A stretch of DNA of 64,000 nucleotides from NCBI GenBank assembly GCA_004376055.2, contig CP049016.1:2108001-2172000 (forward strand), given 5' to 3'. Origin of the DNA: Nitrospirales bacterium LBB_01. Its GTDB lineage: Bacteria > Nitrospirota > Thermodesulfovibrionia > Thermodesulfovibrionales > Magnetobacteriaceae. A model generated the notes under the pieces. That model saw nothing but the letters and a program-made list of their open reading frames with translations, was not told where the DNA came from and searched no databases. Below, in pieces: positions 36,045 to 46,774 of this stretch (positions are counted from its first letter, which is position 1; every line of letters begins with the position of its first letter). Both the position numbers and the translations under genes were made by a program.

Positions 36045-37936
36045 ATCATCTCCCTGTAGATATCTATAACCAAATGTTGTACTTTAGATATGATTTGAAA
36101 TGCCTCTTTAATAGTTCTTTTCTGAAGATTTGTCAGTTTATCGGGTCTGATAAAATTGTCAGGCTGCAGTCCATTTCTGATTTTTTCGTATTGGTGCTGA
36201 ACTCTCAGCATTATTATAAACTCAAAGGCATGTATAAGCTCCTCAGCATATTCTTTGACTATACTGTTGTAATCAGAAAGAAGTTCTATACGCTCAATTG
36301 TGGATGTAGCGCTGATTCCTTTTTCAAGAGAGAAAAGTCTTGCTATATCAACAATAGGCGCCAGTGCTTTGACTTTGAGGTTTAATTTATCCTTGTGTTC
36401 GCCGCTTTTTTCAACAACGAATGTTTTGAGAAAACCGATAGGCGGGGCGTTTCTTATGGAAAGGCTTGCAACGCCTCCCAGTAGAAGTCTGTTACCTGCT
36501 ATATGGGATTGGAGGTGGTTTCTGAATGCTGTTAGCAGGTTTTCATCTCCATAAATTGCTCTGGAATCAAAGAGAGTTACAGTGTTAAGTACGGCCTCAG
36601 GGGTAGGAGTAGCGGTCCATGAGGCGATATACTTTTTCCACGTTTTCAGCGGTTGACACCAAACGGGGTTAGATGCCATGTAGTTGGCTGGACATGGAGA
36701 AAATCCAACCTTTAACAAACTATCCCTTATAAAAACAGAAAAACCGGAAAAATAATTTTTAGCTGCCTGAGCTTCGTTTTCATCTACCGGATCGTAGTAT
36801 ATAATTGCATTGTCCTGGTCGGTCTTAAATGTCTGTTCTTTTCTGCCCTCGCTGCCAAACCCAATCCAGACAAATGGAACAGGAGGAAGCCCAAGTTCTT
36901 TTTCGGCTATTTTTATGACTTTCCTTACAAGTCTGTCATTTATCTCAGTAATGATTCTCATGACGTTACCGCCACTTGCTCCTTCGCTAAGAAGAATACT
37001 ATATATACTGTTTATTTTACCAGAGACCGGTATTAGGCCGCTGACTGAAGACTGTGCCTCAATGTCTTTTACTATGGCAAGCGGAGAAGTGCCTTGCAAA
37101 AGCATTAGGTTGTGGTTGGTGAGAATACCCCACAGCCGTCTTTCTTTCATTACCAGCAGGTGATGAATGTTATACCGGATCATTTTGAGAATAGCCTCGT
37201 AACAGTATTCCCCGGCATCTGAGCTAATGAGAGAACGGCTCATGATAGTGTGTATTGGCTCGTTAACATCTCTACCCTGAGAGACTACTTTCTTTCGTAA
37301 GTCACTGTCGGTAACGATACCGATGGGTTGTCCTTGCGTGTTTAAAAATATCAGAGAGCTTGCGTGTTGTTCTGTCATAAGGCAGGCTGCTTCTTTTATA
37401 GATATATTGTCCTTTGCTGTGAATAAACTCCTCATTGCTATATCTCCCACCTTAGTAGTAAAGAGGATTTTCTCGCCGCAGCCGTAGCTAAAATCTTTCT
37501 TGGTGCCCTCCTTTACAGCATCATTTATGACAGGACTCAAAAAAGACTTAGAAAACAGTGTCCTTACCTCTTCATCTGTGTCAATGAGTTTTTTTATCTC
37601 ATCTTTTCTTAACAGATAACAGATGGTGTCCTCAATAGCAGTAACATCAGCCCATGGGATGTCTTCGCCAAAAAGCGACAAATATCCTATTACATCGCCC
37701 TCACCCTTATAGTCAACAAGTATCTCTTCATTTTCGCTATAAAGCGATCTTTTTACACCTCCTTTTCTTATAACAAACAGATAATCAACGTTTGTATCAC
37801 CCTTTCTGACAATTACCGTACCTTTGGGGTAAAACTCTGACGCCATACCCTTGATGGTGTCGGTCAGTACCCTTTCACTAAGAAACTGAAAGGGCGGCAC
37901 CCTATGCAGAAACTGAACCACCTCTTCTAAAATCAT
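36038..37936 (-). CDS. DUF294 protein: cyclic-nucleotide-binding, CBS pair and nucleotidyltransferase-like domains
   Basis: 632 aa. N-terminal cNMP-binding fold (about 10-130; FYPKGTVIVRKGD), two CBS domains (about 160-285; SLIFLNTQGQPIGIVTDSDLRKKVV), a DUF294 nucleotidyltransferase domain (about 310-450; WIGFGSEGRKEQTFKTDQDNAIIY) and the DUF294 C-terminal helical domain. Similar proteins are thought to sense nucleotides and regulate acetate metabolism genes. It is first in the acs operon and is transcribed divergently from feoB. Confidence 0.9.
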   Translation of the reverse strand: MILEEVVQFLHRVPPFQFLSERVLTDTIKGMASEFYPKGTVIVRKGDTNVDYLFVIRKGGVKRSLYSENEEILVDYKGEGDVIGYLSLFGEDIPWADVTAIEDTICYLLRKDEIKKLIDTDEEVRTLFSKSFLSPVINDAVKEGTKKDFSYGCGEKILFTTKVGDIAMRSLFTAKDNISIKEAACLMTEQHASSLIFLNTQGQPIGIVTDSDLRKKVVSQGRDVNEPIHTIMSRSLISSDAGEYCYEAILKMIRYNIHHLLVMKERRLWGILTNHNLMLLQGTSPLAIVKDIEAQSSVSGLIPVSGKINSIYSILLSEGASGGNVMRIITEINDRLVRKVIKIAEKELGLPPVPFVWIGFGSEGRKEQTFKTDQDNAIIYYDPVDENEAQAAKNYFSGFSVFIRDSLLKVGFSPCPANYMASNPVWCQPLKTWKKYIASWTATPTPEAVLNTVTLFDSRAIYGDENLLTAFRNHLQSHIAGNRLLLGGVASLSIRNAPPIGFLKTFVVEKSGEHKDKLNLKVKALAPIVDIARLFSLEKGISATSTIERIELLSDYNSIVKEYAEELIHAFEFIIMLRVQHQYEKIRNGLQPDNFIRPDKLTNLQKRTIKEAFQIISKVQHLVIDIYREMIW

Positions 37937-38042
37937 AAAGATGTAACCCCAACTTTAGTAAATATGGTTTGTATATGCAGCCATAGAACTAAAATGTTCT
38001 CTTTGGTTTCATGTAATTATTCCACTTTTTATCAACTGCAAA

Positions 38043-38069
38043 TGATTTTAGTTGATTTTGATTGATTTT
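38043..38069. promoter_or_regulatory. Three TGATTTT repeats at exact 10-bp spacing upstream of feoB
   Basis: TGATTTT occurs at 38043-38049, 38053-38059 and 38063-38069, one helical turn apart, 37 bp before the feoB -35 box. It may be a binding site for a regulator, for example the DtxR-FeoA protein encoded next to feoB, or for a regulator of the divergent acetate operon. No match to a known box can be claimed. Confidence 0.4.
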
Positions 38070-38105
38070 GACAATAACAAGTTCATGTTTGGGTAAAAAA
38101 CACAC

Positions 38106-38135
38106 TTGAAAATAGTATAAGACTTAGTATATACT
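38106..38135 (+). promoter_or_regulatory. Sigma70-like promoter of feoB
   Basis: TTGAAA (38106-38111), 18-bp spacer, TATACT (38130-38135). Transcription would begin near 38142, leaving about seven bases before the ATG at 38149, with no SD. Confidence 0.5.
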
Positions 38136-38148
38136 TTAGTGTTGCCGT

Positions 38149-40110
38149 ATGGGACTATTAGAAGAAAAAGTTGCTCCCCGCTTAAAGGACAAAGAACGGA
38201 AGGTTCTGATTCTTGGCCTTCCAAACAGCGGAAAAACTCAGATTTATAATAATCTGACGGGCACGTACAATCTTGTCGCTAACTACCACCACACAACTAT
38301 TGACGTCAACAGGGCATACTATGAGCACGGAGGGCTGTTGTATGAACTCTACGATGTGCCCGGTCTATATTGCCTGTATGCTAATTCTGAGGAGGAGCTT
38401 TTAGTCAGAAATCTGATATTTTCCGAAGAGCCCGATGTTCTGCTCTTTTGCCTTGACGCTAATCTCCTTAAACAATCCCTGATGCTTGGCATAGAGCTGA
38501 TGGAGCTTGGAATACCAATGGTTATAGCGCTTAATGCTATTGATGAGACCTCAAAAAAAGGGATTTGGATTGATACCGCCGTTCTTTCCTCTACACTTGG
38601 GGTTCCGGTTGTAGAATCCATCGCAATCAGAGGGATTGGGACAAGAAAGTTAAAACATGCTATAGAAAGAGCGAAGGCGCCAAAGGCGGCAATTTACTAC
38701 GGAGACATTGTTGAGGCAGGGGTTGCAAAGGTAATTCAAGACTTGCCCGAGGATTTTCCCTTTAAACGCAAAACAGCAATGCTCCTGCTTCTTAATGACA
38801 AGTTCTTAGAAAACGACCTGATTTCGGCATCCGGTGAAGACCAATATGCTGAAATCAAAAAAAATATATCCGATATAACCTCTCAATTTGTAGGCAGCAT
38901 AGGGAAAATAGTTTATTTCAAACGCTCGGAGTGGGTTGACCAACTTTCAGATAAAATAGTGAAAACCCAGCAGTTTGACCAAAGAAGTATGGCTAAGACG
39001 TTTGCCCAGATGAGCAGGAGTGTGGTAACAGGGATTCCTATTTTCTGTATGATAATTTTAATCACTTATTTTTTAGTGGTTAATGTGGCAAATGAAATAT
39101 CAACTTTGATGGAGACATATTTGTGGACGCCGGTTATGACCAGGCTTAGCACTCTGATAGTATCGCCGTTTTGGAGAGATTTTCTGCTGGGTAGTCATGG
39201 GCTGCTTTCTCTGGGATTAGGTGGCGCTATCTTAACAGTGCTTCCGATATTATCTGTGTTTTTTGTTGTCTTTAACGTTTTAGAGGATATGGGATATGTG
39301 CCAAATTTAACGGTTCTAACCCGGCGGCTCTTTACTAAAGTCGGTTTAAGCGGATACTCTATAATGCCTATTGTGCTTGGGTTTGGCTGTAAGACAATGG
39401 CTACGTTTACAACAAGAACAATCAACTCTGACAAGGAAAAATATATCGCCATCTTTTTAATAGCGTTTGCGCTCCCGTGTGCTCCGCAGATAGGGCTTAG
39501 TATGGGAATGCTTGGCAAGGTAGGGTTTAAGGCATTTTTAATAGTGTCCTCAGTGCTGCTTATAACGGAAATTACGGCAGGTGTTTTACTTAATATCATA
39601 ATGAGAGATGATACTAAAAATACGTATCTTCAGGCTCTTCCTGCTATAAGAATCCCCAATGTGTTTGCTGTATTAAAGAAGACCTACTACCGGCTCTATA
39701 TGTTTTTAAAAGAGGCGCTGCCTATCTTTCTTCTGTCAGCGGTGTTTCTTTTTACGCTTGAAAGACTTGGGTTTCTTAAGATAGCCAAAGTGTTTTTAGC
39801 TCCGCTTATAAATAACTTCTTAGGGCTTCCAAATGAAATGGTGGATGTGCTGATTTTAGTATTGGCACGGCGCGAGGCAGCAGCAGCCGTAATTATGGAC
39901 ATGGTAAACAAAGGCGGGCTTAATTTTAATCAAGCCGTAGTGAGCGTAACACTCACTACAATGTTTGTACCGTGTTTTGCCAATCTGGGTGCTATGATAA
40001 AAGAAATGGGCTTAAGGAGAGCCTTAACGATGGCATTTCTTATAACAGCCTCGTCTCTTGTAATATCTGGAGCGTTAAACAAGATTTTATTGTTTTTCAA
40101 TCACGCATGA
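38149..40110 (+). CDS. feoB: Ferrous iron transporter FeoB
   Basis: 653 aa. N-terminal G domain: GLPNSGKT (23-30), HTTIDV, DVPGLY (about 68-73), NAID (about 126-129). The C-terminal half has about eight membrane segments, with GFGCKTMATFTTRT and ALPCAPQIG corresponding to the gate region of FeoB. It imports Fe(II). Shorter than the E. coli protein (773 aa) but with both domains. It is followed after 19 bp by a DtxR-FeoA regulator. The start has no SD; see the promoter entry. Confidence 0.93.
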   Translation: MGLLEEKVAPRLKDKERKVLILGLPNSGKTQIYNNLTGTYNLVANYHHTTIDVNRAYYEHGGLLYELYDVPGLYCLYANSEEELLVRNLIFSEEPDVLLFCLDANLLKQSLMLGIELMELGIPMVIALNAIDETSKKGIWIDTAVLSSTLGVPVVESIAIRGIGTRKLKHAIERAKAPKAAIYYGDIVEAGVAKVIQDLPEDFPFKRKTAMLLLLNDKFLENDLISASGEDQYAEIKKNISDITSQFVGSIGKIVYFKRSEWVDQLSDKIVKTQQFDQRSMAKTFAQMSRSVVTGIPIFCMIILITYFLVVNVANEISTLMETYLWTPVMTRLSTLIVSPFWRDFLLGSHGLLSLGLGGAILTVLPILSVFFVVFNVLEDMGYVPNLTVLTRRLFTKVGLSGYSIMPIVLGFGCKTMATFTTRTINSDKEKYIAIFLIAFALPCAPQIGLSMGMLGKVGFKAFLIVSSVLLITEITAGVLLNIIMRDDTKNTYLQALPAIRIPNVFAVLKKTYYRLYMFLKEALPIFLLSAVFLFTLERLGFLKIAKVFLAPLINNFLGLPNEMVDVLILVLARREAAAAVIMDMVNKGGLNFNQAVVSVTLTTMFVPCFANLGAMIKEMGLRRALTMAFLITASSLVISGALNKILLFFNHA

Positions 40111-40129
40111 GAGTGATAGAAAGGGGGAT

Positions 40130-40888
40130 ATGTCAATGAATAATAATTGCACAGAGGTGGATGAGTATCTGGAGAGTCTGTGGTACATAAACGAAAGAGG
40201 TCAGGGAGCCGTATCTGATATTTGTGAGCACACGGTTGGAGGGTTAGAAGACGACTCGCGTGGTGGACTTAGTGATGAGGTAATAGAAAAATTAGTCTCG
40301 GATAATCTTGTGGAAATTGACAGCACCGGCAAAATTAAAGGGCTGACCCCCAAAGGATTAGAGAGGGCACGGCAAATAGTGCGCGCTCACAGACTTGCCG
40401 AGCGGCTCCTTTACGACGTCATGGGTAAAAACATAGAGGACGGTGCTTGTGAGTTTGAACACATTGTGACGATGGAGCTTGTTGACAGTATTTGCACGCT
40501 CCTGGGGCACCCTAAGGAGTGTCCTCATGGGCTTCCGATACCGCAGGGCAGGTGTTGTGAGCTTTCTACAAAGTCGGTTAACAGCTCGGTAATTCATCTT
40601 GATGAGCTGGATATTGGTAAGTATGCCCGCATTGCTTATGTTAACTGCCCTAACGACCAACTGATACACAGGCTGAACGGACTTAGCATCCGCCCTGGCG
40701 TTACAGTTAAGCTGCATCAGAACTATCCAACGTTTGTAATAGAGTGCGAGGGAATGCACATAGCGCTGGATAATGAATTGGCTGAAAACATCTGTGTCTG
40801 GCGTGAAAGTGAATTTGCTAACGACCCTACGGCTCCCGATAAAGCTGTGAAGCGCAGATTTCCATTTCTGCGCAGACTTAGAAAATAA
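40130..40888 (+). CDS. DtxR-family metal-dependent repressor with C-terminal FeoA domain
   Basis: 252 aa. Residues about 8-75 are a winged helix (EVDEYLESLWYINERGQGAV), then the dimerisation and metal-binding region (ERLLYDV, CEFEHIVTMELVDSICTLLGHPKECPHGLPIP, about 100-145), and a C-terminal SH3-like FeoA domain (DELDIGKYARIAYVNCPNDQLIHRL...PGVTVKL, about 155-225). It probably represses feoB when iron is present. SD AAGGGGGAT. The Arg/Lys-rich tail is unusual but short. Confidence 0.9.
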   Translation: MSMNNNCTEVDEYLESLWYINERGQGAVSDICEHTVGGLEDDSRGGLSDEVIEKLVSDNLVEIDSTGKIKGLTPKGLERARQIVRAHRLAERLLYDVMGKNIEDGACEFEHIVTMELVDSICTLLGHPKECPHGLPIPQGRCCELSTKSVNSSVIHLDELDIGKYARIAYVNCPNDQLIHRLNGLSIRPGVTVKLHQNYPTFVIECEGMHIALDNELAENICVWRESEFANDPTAPDKAVKRRFPFLRRLRK

Positions 40889-40907
40889 ATGTGACAATAT
40901 GTCACAT
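40889..40907. promoter_or_regulatory. Perfect inverted repeat ATGTGAC-AATAT-GTCACAT overlapping a start codon
   Basis: 7-bp arms and a 5-base loop. The ATG of the next gene (40899-40901) begins in the loop. At DNA level it resembles a CRP/FNR-like TGTGA...TCACA site; at RNA level it forms a hairpin that could hold the start codon. Confidence 0.55.
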
Positions 40908-42203
40908 GATTTAAACCCATTATACATGATTTTGAAAGAGGAGTTTTCCAGCCGGAGCGACGTATGGGTAGTTGGCGGCACGGTCAGAGATATTCTTATG
41001 GGCTTAGAACAACGGGATATTGACATTGCCATTCCAGGAGAAAATCCGTACGCTGAGGCAGGAAAATTTGCCGATAAAATCAAGGGGACTTTTGTTAAAC
41101 TCAATGATAAATTTAAAACCGTCAGGGTCGTTAAGGGCAGCTATTATTTTGATTTTACCTCTTTTAGAGGTAACACCATAGAGGACGATCTGCTACAAAG
41201 GGATTTTACTATAAATGCAATGGCTTTTCCACTGCACAAGGGAGTTGAAACACTTGTTGATGTAACCGGAGGTTTTGACGACCTGAAAGCCGGACTGATA
41301 AAAATGGTGTCGGTCAAAAACCTCAAAGACGACCCGCTAAGGATGCTGAGAGCATTTCGATTTATGGCAGAATTGGGTTTTAACATTGATGCCACTACGG
41401 TTGATGCTATTACATCGCTGAAAGAACTTATTGCAAACGTTCCCGCAGAAAGAGTACTCTTTGAATTAAAGGAAATGACAAGAGCGCAGAAACCCTCCTC
41501 CGCTGTGAGTCAAATGAACCAATGCGGTCTGCTTGCTGAGGTGTTTTTTGAGATGAAAACTTTTGATATTGAAAGAGCGGCGGCGCTGTATCATGAAGTT
41601 GAAAAAATTATAACCAGCGTATCCGATTCGCCCTTTATGACACATCTGAATTCATATATTGTAGGCACATCGCACAGACTGCCGTTTCTGAAACTCTCCG
41701 CTCTGTTATGTGCCGCTAATATCTCGGCAGATGCGGCATCCAACATATGTGTCCGATTGAAAACCTCAGCAGATGAGGCAAACTTTGTTCATAAAATCCT
41801 AAAACATCACGGAATAGCACTCAGCGTTTTTAAATCTGACATGAAAACTGACATGGTTGTAAGGTTTCTACTTGATGTGGGAGATGACTTTTTTGCCTCG
41901 CTCGTTTTAACCCTTGCGGAGTTGACTTTAAATTCTGATGATACATCTGGATTTATCACGTTTTGCGATGACATCACAACCTTTTACATGGAAACCTATT
42001 TACCGCGTCTTACGACAGGGCACTTTATCACAGGTCATGACCTTATCAAGACCTTTGGACTAAAACCCTCACCGCTCTTTAGCCGGATACTTGGGCAGGT
42101 TCAGGCTATGACTCTTGAGGGCAGCATTTCAAAACGCTCTGAGGCTCTGACTGTGGTTGAAAACATTTTGCTGAGAACCAACTCGGAGAACGTCAGTGTC
42201 TGA
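40899..42203 (+). CDS. CCA-adding / poly(A) polymerase family tRNA nucleotidyltransferase
   Basis: 434 aa. VWVVGGTVRDILMG...RDIDIAI (about 22-43) is the class II nucleotidyltransferase active site (GGxVRD and DxD); RDFTINAMAF (about 105) and LKDDPLRMLRAFRF (about 145) are the following family motifs. The C-terminal half is helical, with a weak HD-like region. Which bases it adds (CCA, CC, A) cannot be told. The end overlaps the next gene by eight bases. Confidence 0.88.
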   Translation: MSHDLNPLYMILKEEFSSRSDVWVVGGTVRDILMGLEQRDIDIAIPGENPYAEAGKFADKIKGTFVKLNDKFKTVRVVKGSYYFDFTSFRGNTIEDDLLQRDFTINAMAFPLHKGVETLVDVTGGFDDLKAGLIKMVSVKNLKDDPLRMLRAFRFMAELGFNIDATTVDAITSLKELIANVPAERVLFELKEMTRAQKPSSAVSQMNQCGLLAEVFFEMKTFDIERAAALYHEVEKIITSVSDSPFMTHLNSYIVGTSHRLPFLKLSALLCAANISADAASNICVRLKTSADEANFVHKILKHHGIALSVFKSDMKTDMVVRFLLDVGDDFFASLVLTLAELTLNSDDTSGFITFCDDITTFYMETYLPRLTTGHFITGHDLIKTFGLKPSPLFSRILGQVQAMTLEGSISKRSEALTVVENILLRTNSENVSV

Positions 42204-43392
42204 CATAGTTAAAATACTGATAGTGTTAGCGCTGATGGTGTTTTTAATCAGAAAAAAACTTGAGGTTGGGTACGTTTTGCTTATAGCGTCTGTCGTCCTC
42301 TTTTTAGAATATCTGATGGTGCCCAAAGCAATTGTAAATACCGCATACGCTGCGATAATATCAAAGGAAACCTTTGCTCTTATGATAGCCCTCACCTTCA
42401 TCCGAATGGTAGAGAAAATCCTGCGTGAACGGGACGTGCTTAAAGAAATGATGGCTTCTGTCAAAGGAATATTGCGTAAAAAAAAGTTTGTGATAGTGTC
42501 AATGCCGCTGCTTATCGGGATGCTGCCCTCTATCGGAGGCGCTTACTTTTCCTGTCCGATGGTAGAGGAATCTGCTGAGGGACTTAACCTTTCAAAAGAG
42601 GATATGGCTTTTACAAACTACTGGTTTAGGCATCCGTGGGAGATGGTTCTGCCGCTTTATCCGGGAATTCTGCTGGCAAGTATTATTACTCAAATAGGGC
42701 TTAGGCAATTCATTTTTCTTAACATTACGTGTTCACTTTCAATGCTTGTGATTGGATTTATTTTTGGCATGAAAGGGATACGCGGCTCGTTTGACAAGAA
42801 ACAAACAGGAGATATAAAAGCAAAACGAGCAATTATGAGTTTCCTGCCAATTGCGCTTCTGCTTTTTATCGTAATAGTTTTTAAGGTAAAACTCCACATC
42901 GCTATGGTGATAACGGTGTTTTCGTTATTTGTAGTTTACCGATACGGCATCAGAGAAATCTATGAGGTTATAAAGTACGGTTTTAAGCCTGACGTCATAA
43001 TTCTGATAGTGGGGGTAATGTTATTTAAGGAAACGCTTCAAAACTCTGGAGCTGTCACAAACCTAAGCGCTTTCTTTACGTCACAAGGAATTCCCCTTAT
43101 GCCGCTTCTTGTGCTCTTGCCGTTTATCACCGGATTTCTGACGGGCTTTACGCTTGCCTTTGTGGGAAGCGCATTTCCTCTGCTTTTACACCTTCATGGA
43201 GTTGACCAGTATGCGTTTTCATTTGCATTTCTATCGGGATACGCAGGGGTATTGCTCTCCCCTGTGCATGTGTGTTTTGTAGTAACGCGGGAGTATTTTA
43301 AGGCTGATGTCTTACGGTTATATAAGATGGTGCTTCCTGCGGTTTTGATACTTTTTATTATATCACTTGCGCAATACGTCATCTTGAGGTAA
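42196..43392 (+). CDS. DUF401 family membrane protein (putative permease)
   Basis: 398 aa, GTG start overlapping the end of the previous gene by eight bases. About ten membrane segments; MPLLIGMLPSIGGAYFSCPMVEE and WFRHPWEMVLPLYPGILL are typical DUF401 stretches, and the family resembles gluconate/citrate-type permeases. Substrate unknown. Confidence 0.8.
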   Translation: MSDIVKILIVLALMVFLIRKKLEVGYVLLIASVVLFLEYLMVPKAIVNTAYAAIISKETFALMIALTFIRMVEKILRERDVLKEMMASVKGILRKKKFVIVSMPLLIGMLPSIGGAYFSCPMVEESAEGLNLSKEDMAFTNYWFRHPWEMVLPLYPGILLASIITQIGLRQFIFLNITCSLSMLVIGFIFGMKGIRGSFDKKQTGDIKAKRAIMSFLPIALLLFIVIVFKVKLHIAMVITVFSLFVVYRYGIREIYEVIKYGFKPDVIILIVGVMLFKETLQNSGAVTNLSAFFTSQGIPLMPLLVLLPFITGFLTGFTLAFVGSAFPLLLHLHGVDQYAFSFAFLSGYAGVLLSPVHVCFVVTREYFKADVLRLYKMVLPAVLILFIISLAQYVILR

Positions 43393-43432
43393 GTTAAATA
43401 ATAAGGGACAGCAGGTCAAATCAGGGAAAATC

Positions 43433-44970
43433 TTACTCCCACTCTATCGTTCCGGGAGGCTTGCTCGTTATATCGTAAACCACTCGGTTAACGCCCTTTA
43501 CTTCATTTATTATTCTGTTGGATATGTTTGATAAAACGTCATAGGGAAACTTTGCCCAATCTGCGGTCATCCCGTCAATGCTGTTTACGGCTCTAATTGC
43601 AATCACATGCTCGTAGGTTCTCTCGTCTCCCATAACGCCCACAGTTTTTATAGGCAAAAGAACTGCAAAGGACTGCCATGTGTCTTTATATAGGCCTGCC
43701 TTTTTCACCTCTTCAAGCACAATGGCATCAGCTTCTCTAAGGATATGAAGGCGCTCAGCCGTTATTTCGCCAATGCACCTTATGGCAAGCCCCGGGCCAG
43801 GGAATGGCTGCCGATAGCAGATTTCATCAGGAAGCCCAAGCTCTAGCCCAATCAGCCGTACCTCGTCTTTAAACAGCTCCCTAAGAGGCTCAACCAGCTT
43901 AAGTTTCATCACATCAGGCAGCCCTCCCACGTTATGATGAGACTTTATTGTGGCAGATGGCCCCTTAAACGAGACGCTTTCTATAACGTCCGGGTACAGC
44001 GTTCCCTGAGCAAGAAAATCCACATCTTCTATCTTATGAGCCTCTTCTTCAAACACTGTGATAAATTCATTTCCAATAATTTTTCTCTTCTTTTCCGGGT
44101 CGGTCACCCCCGCAAGTTTGGATAGAAACCGCTCTGATGCCTCAACCGTTATCAGGTTAATGTGATAGTACTTCTGAAAGGTCTCAACAACCTTTTCACG
44201 CTCGTTTTTTCTTAAAAGACCGTTATCAACAAATATGCAGGTCAGCTGCCTCCCAATTGCTTTGTGAATAAGGAGAGCCGCTACGGAGGAGTCCACCCCG
44301 CCGCTTAAAGCACAAATTACTTTGTTGCCGCCGACAGTGTTTTTAATTTCCGATGTTGCCCACTCAATAAAAGACGCCATCTCCCATGTCGCAGTGCAAT
44401 TGCATATATTGAAAAGAAAATTGCCGATTATTGCAGCGCCCTCAAGAGTGTGAGCTACTTCGGGGTGAAACTGTAAAGCGTAGAGTTTATCGTCCTTTGC
44501 TGAGGCAGCTGCAAAGGGAGCATTCTGTGTCCGCCCTATCACTGTAAAACCACCTGGCAGTGTCACTACATTATCGCCGTGACTCATCCACACGGTTGAG
44601 GTTTTGCTTACATCCTGAAGTAAATCCGTATCGTCTGTGACTGTAAACTCAGTTTTACCATATTCCCGGCGTGCAGATTTCTCAACTGTGCCGCCTAAAA
44701 GGTGTGCCATAAGCTGCATTCCGTAGCATATACCAAGAATTGGCACGCCAAGCGAAAAAATCTCCATGCCGATAAGATGCGCATCCTTGTCAAACACACT
44801 TGCCGGCCCCCCAGAGAGTATTATCCCTTTGGGGTTAAATTTCTCAATTTTATCAAATGAGGCATTAAAAGGAAAAATCTCAGAGTAAACGTGTCTTTCT
44901 CTTATGCGGCGCGCAATTAGCTGAGTATATTGAGAGCCAAAGTCCAGTACGAGAATTTTATCTTCAAACA

Positions 44971-44971
<1 letters not shown>
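43433..44971 (-). CDS. guaA: GMP synthase (glutamine-hydrolysing)
   Basis: 512 aa. GATase domain with GICYGMQLM (nucleophile Cys, about 80) and HPEVAHT; ATP pyrophosphatase loop [13 protein letters not shown] (about 223); C-terminal dimerisation domain ending PPGTIEWE. It makes GMP from XMP. Its ATG overlaps the guaB stop by one base (TAATG), so the two are co-translated. Confidence 0.98.
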
Positions 44972-46455
<1,484 letters not shown>

Positions 46456-46540
46456 TTATAAATTTTTAAGAGATATTATTGTAACATTTAACAGTAAATT
46501 TTAGCAAATTGCATATGCAGTTAGCTCCGCTAAGAAAAAA

Positions 46541-46620
46541 CTGGATTCCTGCCTTCGCAGGAATGACAAGAAAAAGAAAATTCCCTCCTCTGTCATTCCC
46601 GCCCCCGAGCGGGAATCCAG
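46541..46620. repeat. Inverted pair of ATTCC-type hairpin repeats
   Basis: Copy A (46541-46568) begins CTGGATTCCTGCCTTCGCAG; copy B (46591-46620) is its inverse with the arms changed to ATTCCCGC/GCGGGAAT. They are separated by 22 bp. Each copy is a hairpin, and the two also pair with each other. A single copy lies at 31209-31228. This kind of repeat is scattered in many genomes. Confidence 0.75.
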
Positions 46621-46751
46621 TCCTTTTAAAGATAGACATGGATGATACAAAATCCTCTTTCGGATTTAACTCAATAAGCATTTTTAGCAATTAAAAAAAG
46701 GTTCTTGTCAAAACCTATATGAGTAATGTTACGGCATAAATATTTTAAAAA

Positions 46752-46760
46752 TGTTATAAT
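46752..46760 (+). promoter_or_regulatory. Extended -10 box TGTTATAAT
   Basis: A perfect TATAAT at 46755-46760, only 14 bases before the GTG start at 46775. Transcription would begin near 46767, leaving about eight bases of leader and no SD. Confidence 0.5.
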
Positions 46761-46774
46761 CGCTCATAATAACC

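Noticed and set aside
40358-41104. 248-aa minus-strand open frame opposite the DtxR and CCA-enzyme genes
   Set aside because: It crosses two well-supported plus-strand genes and has no family features.
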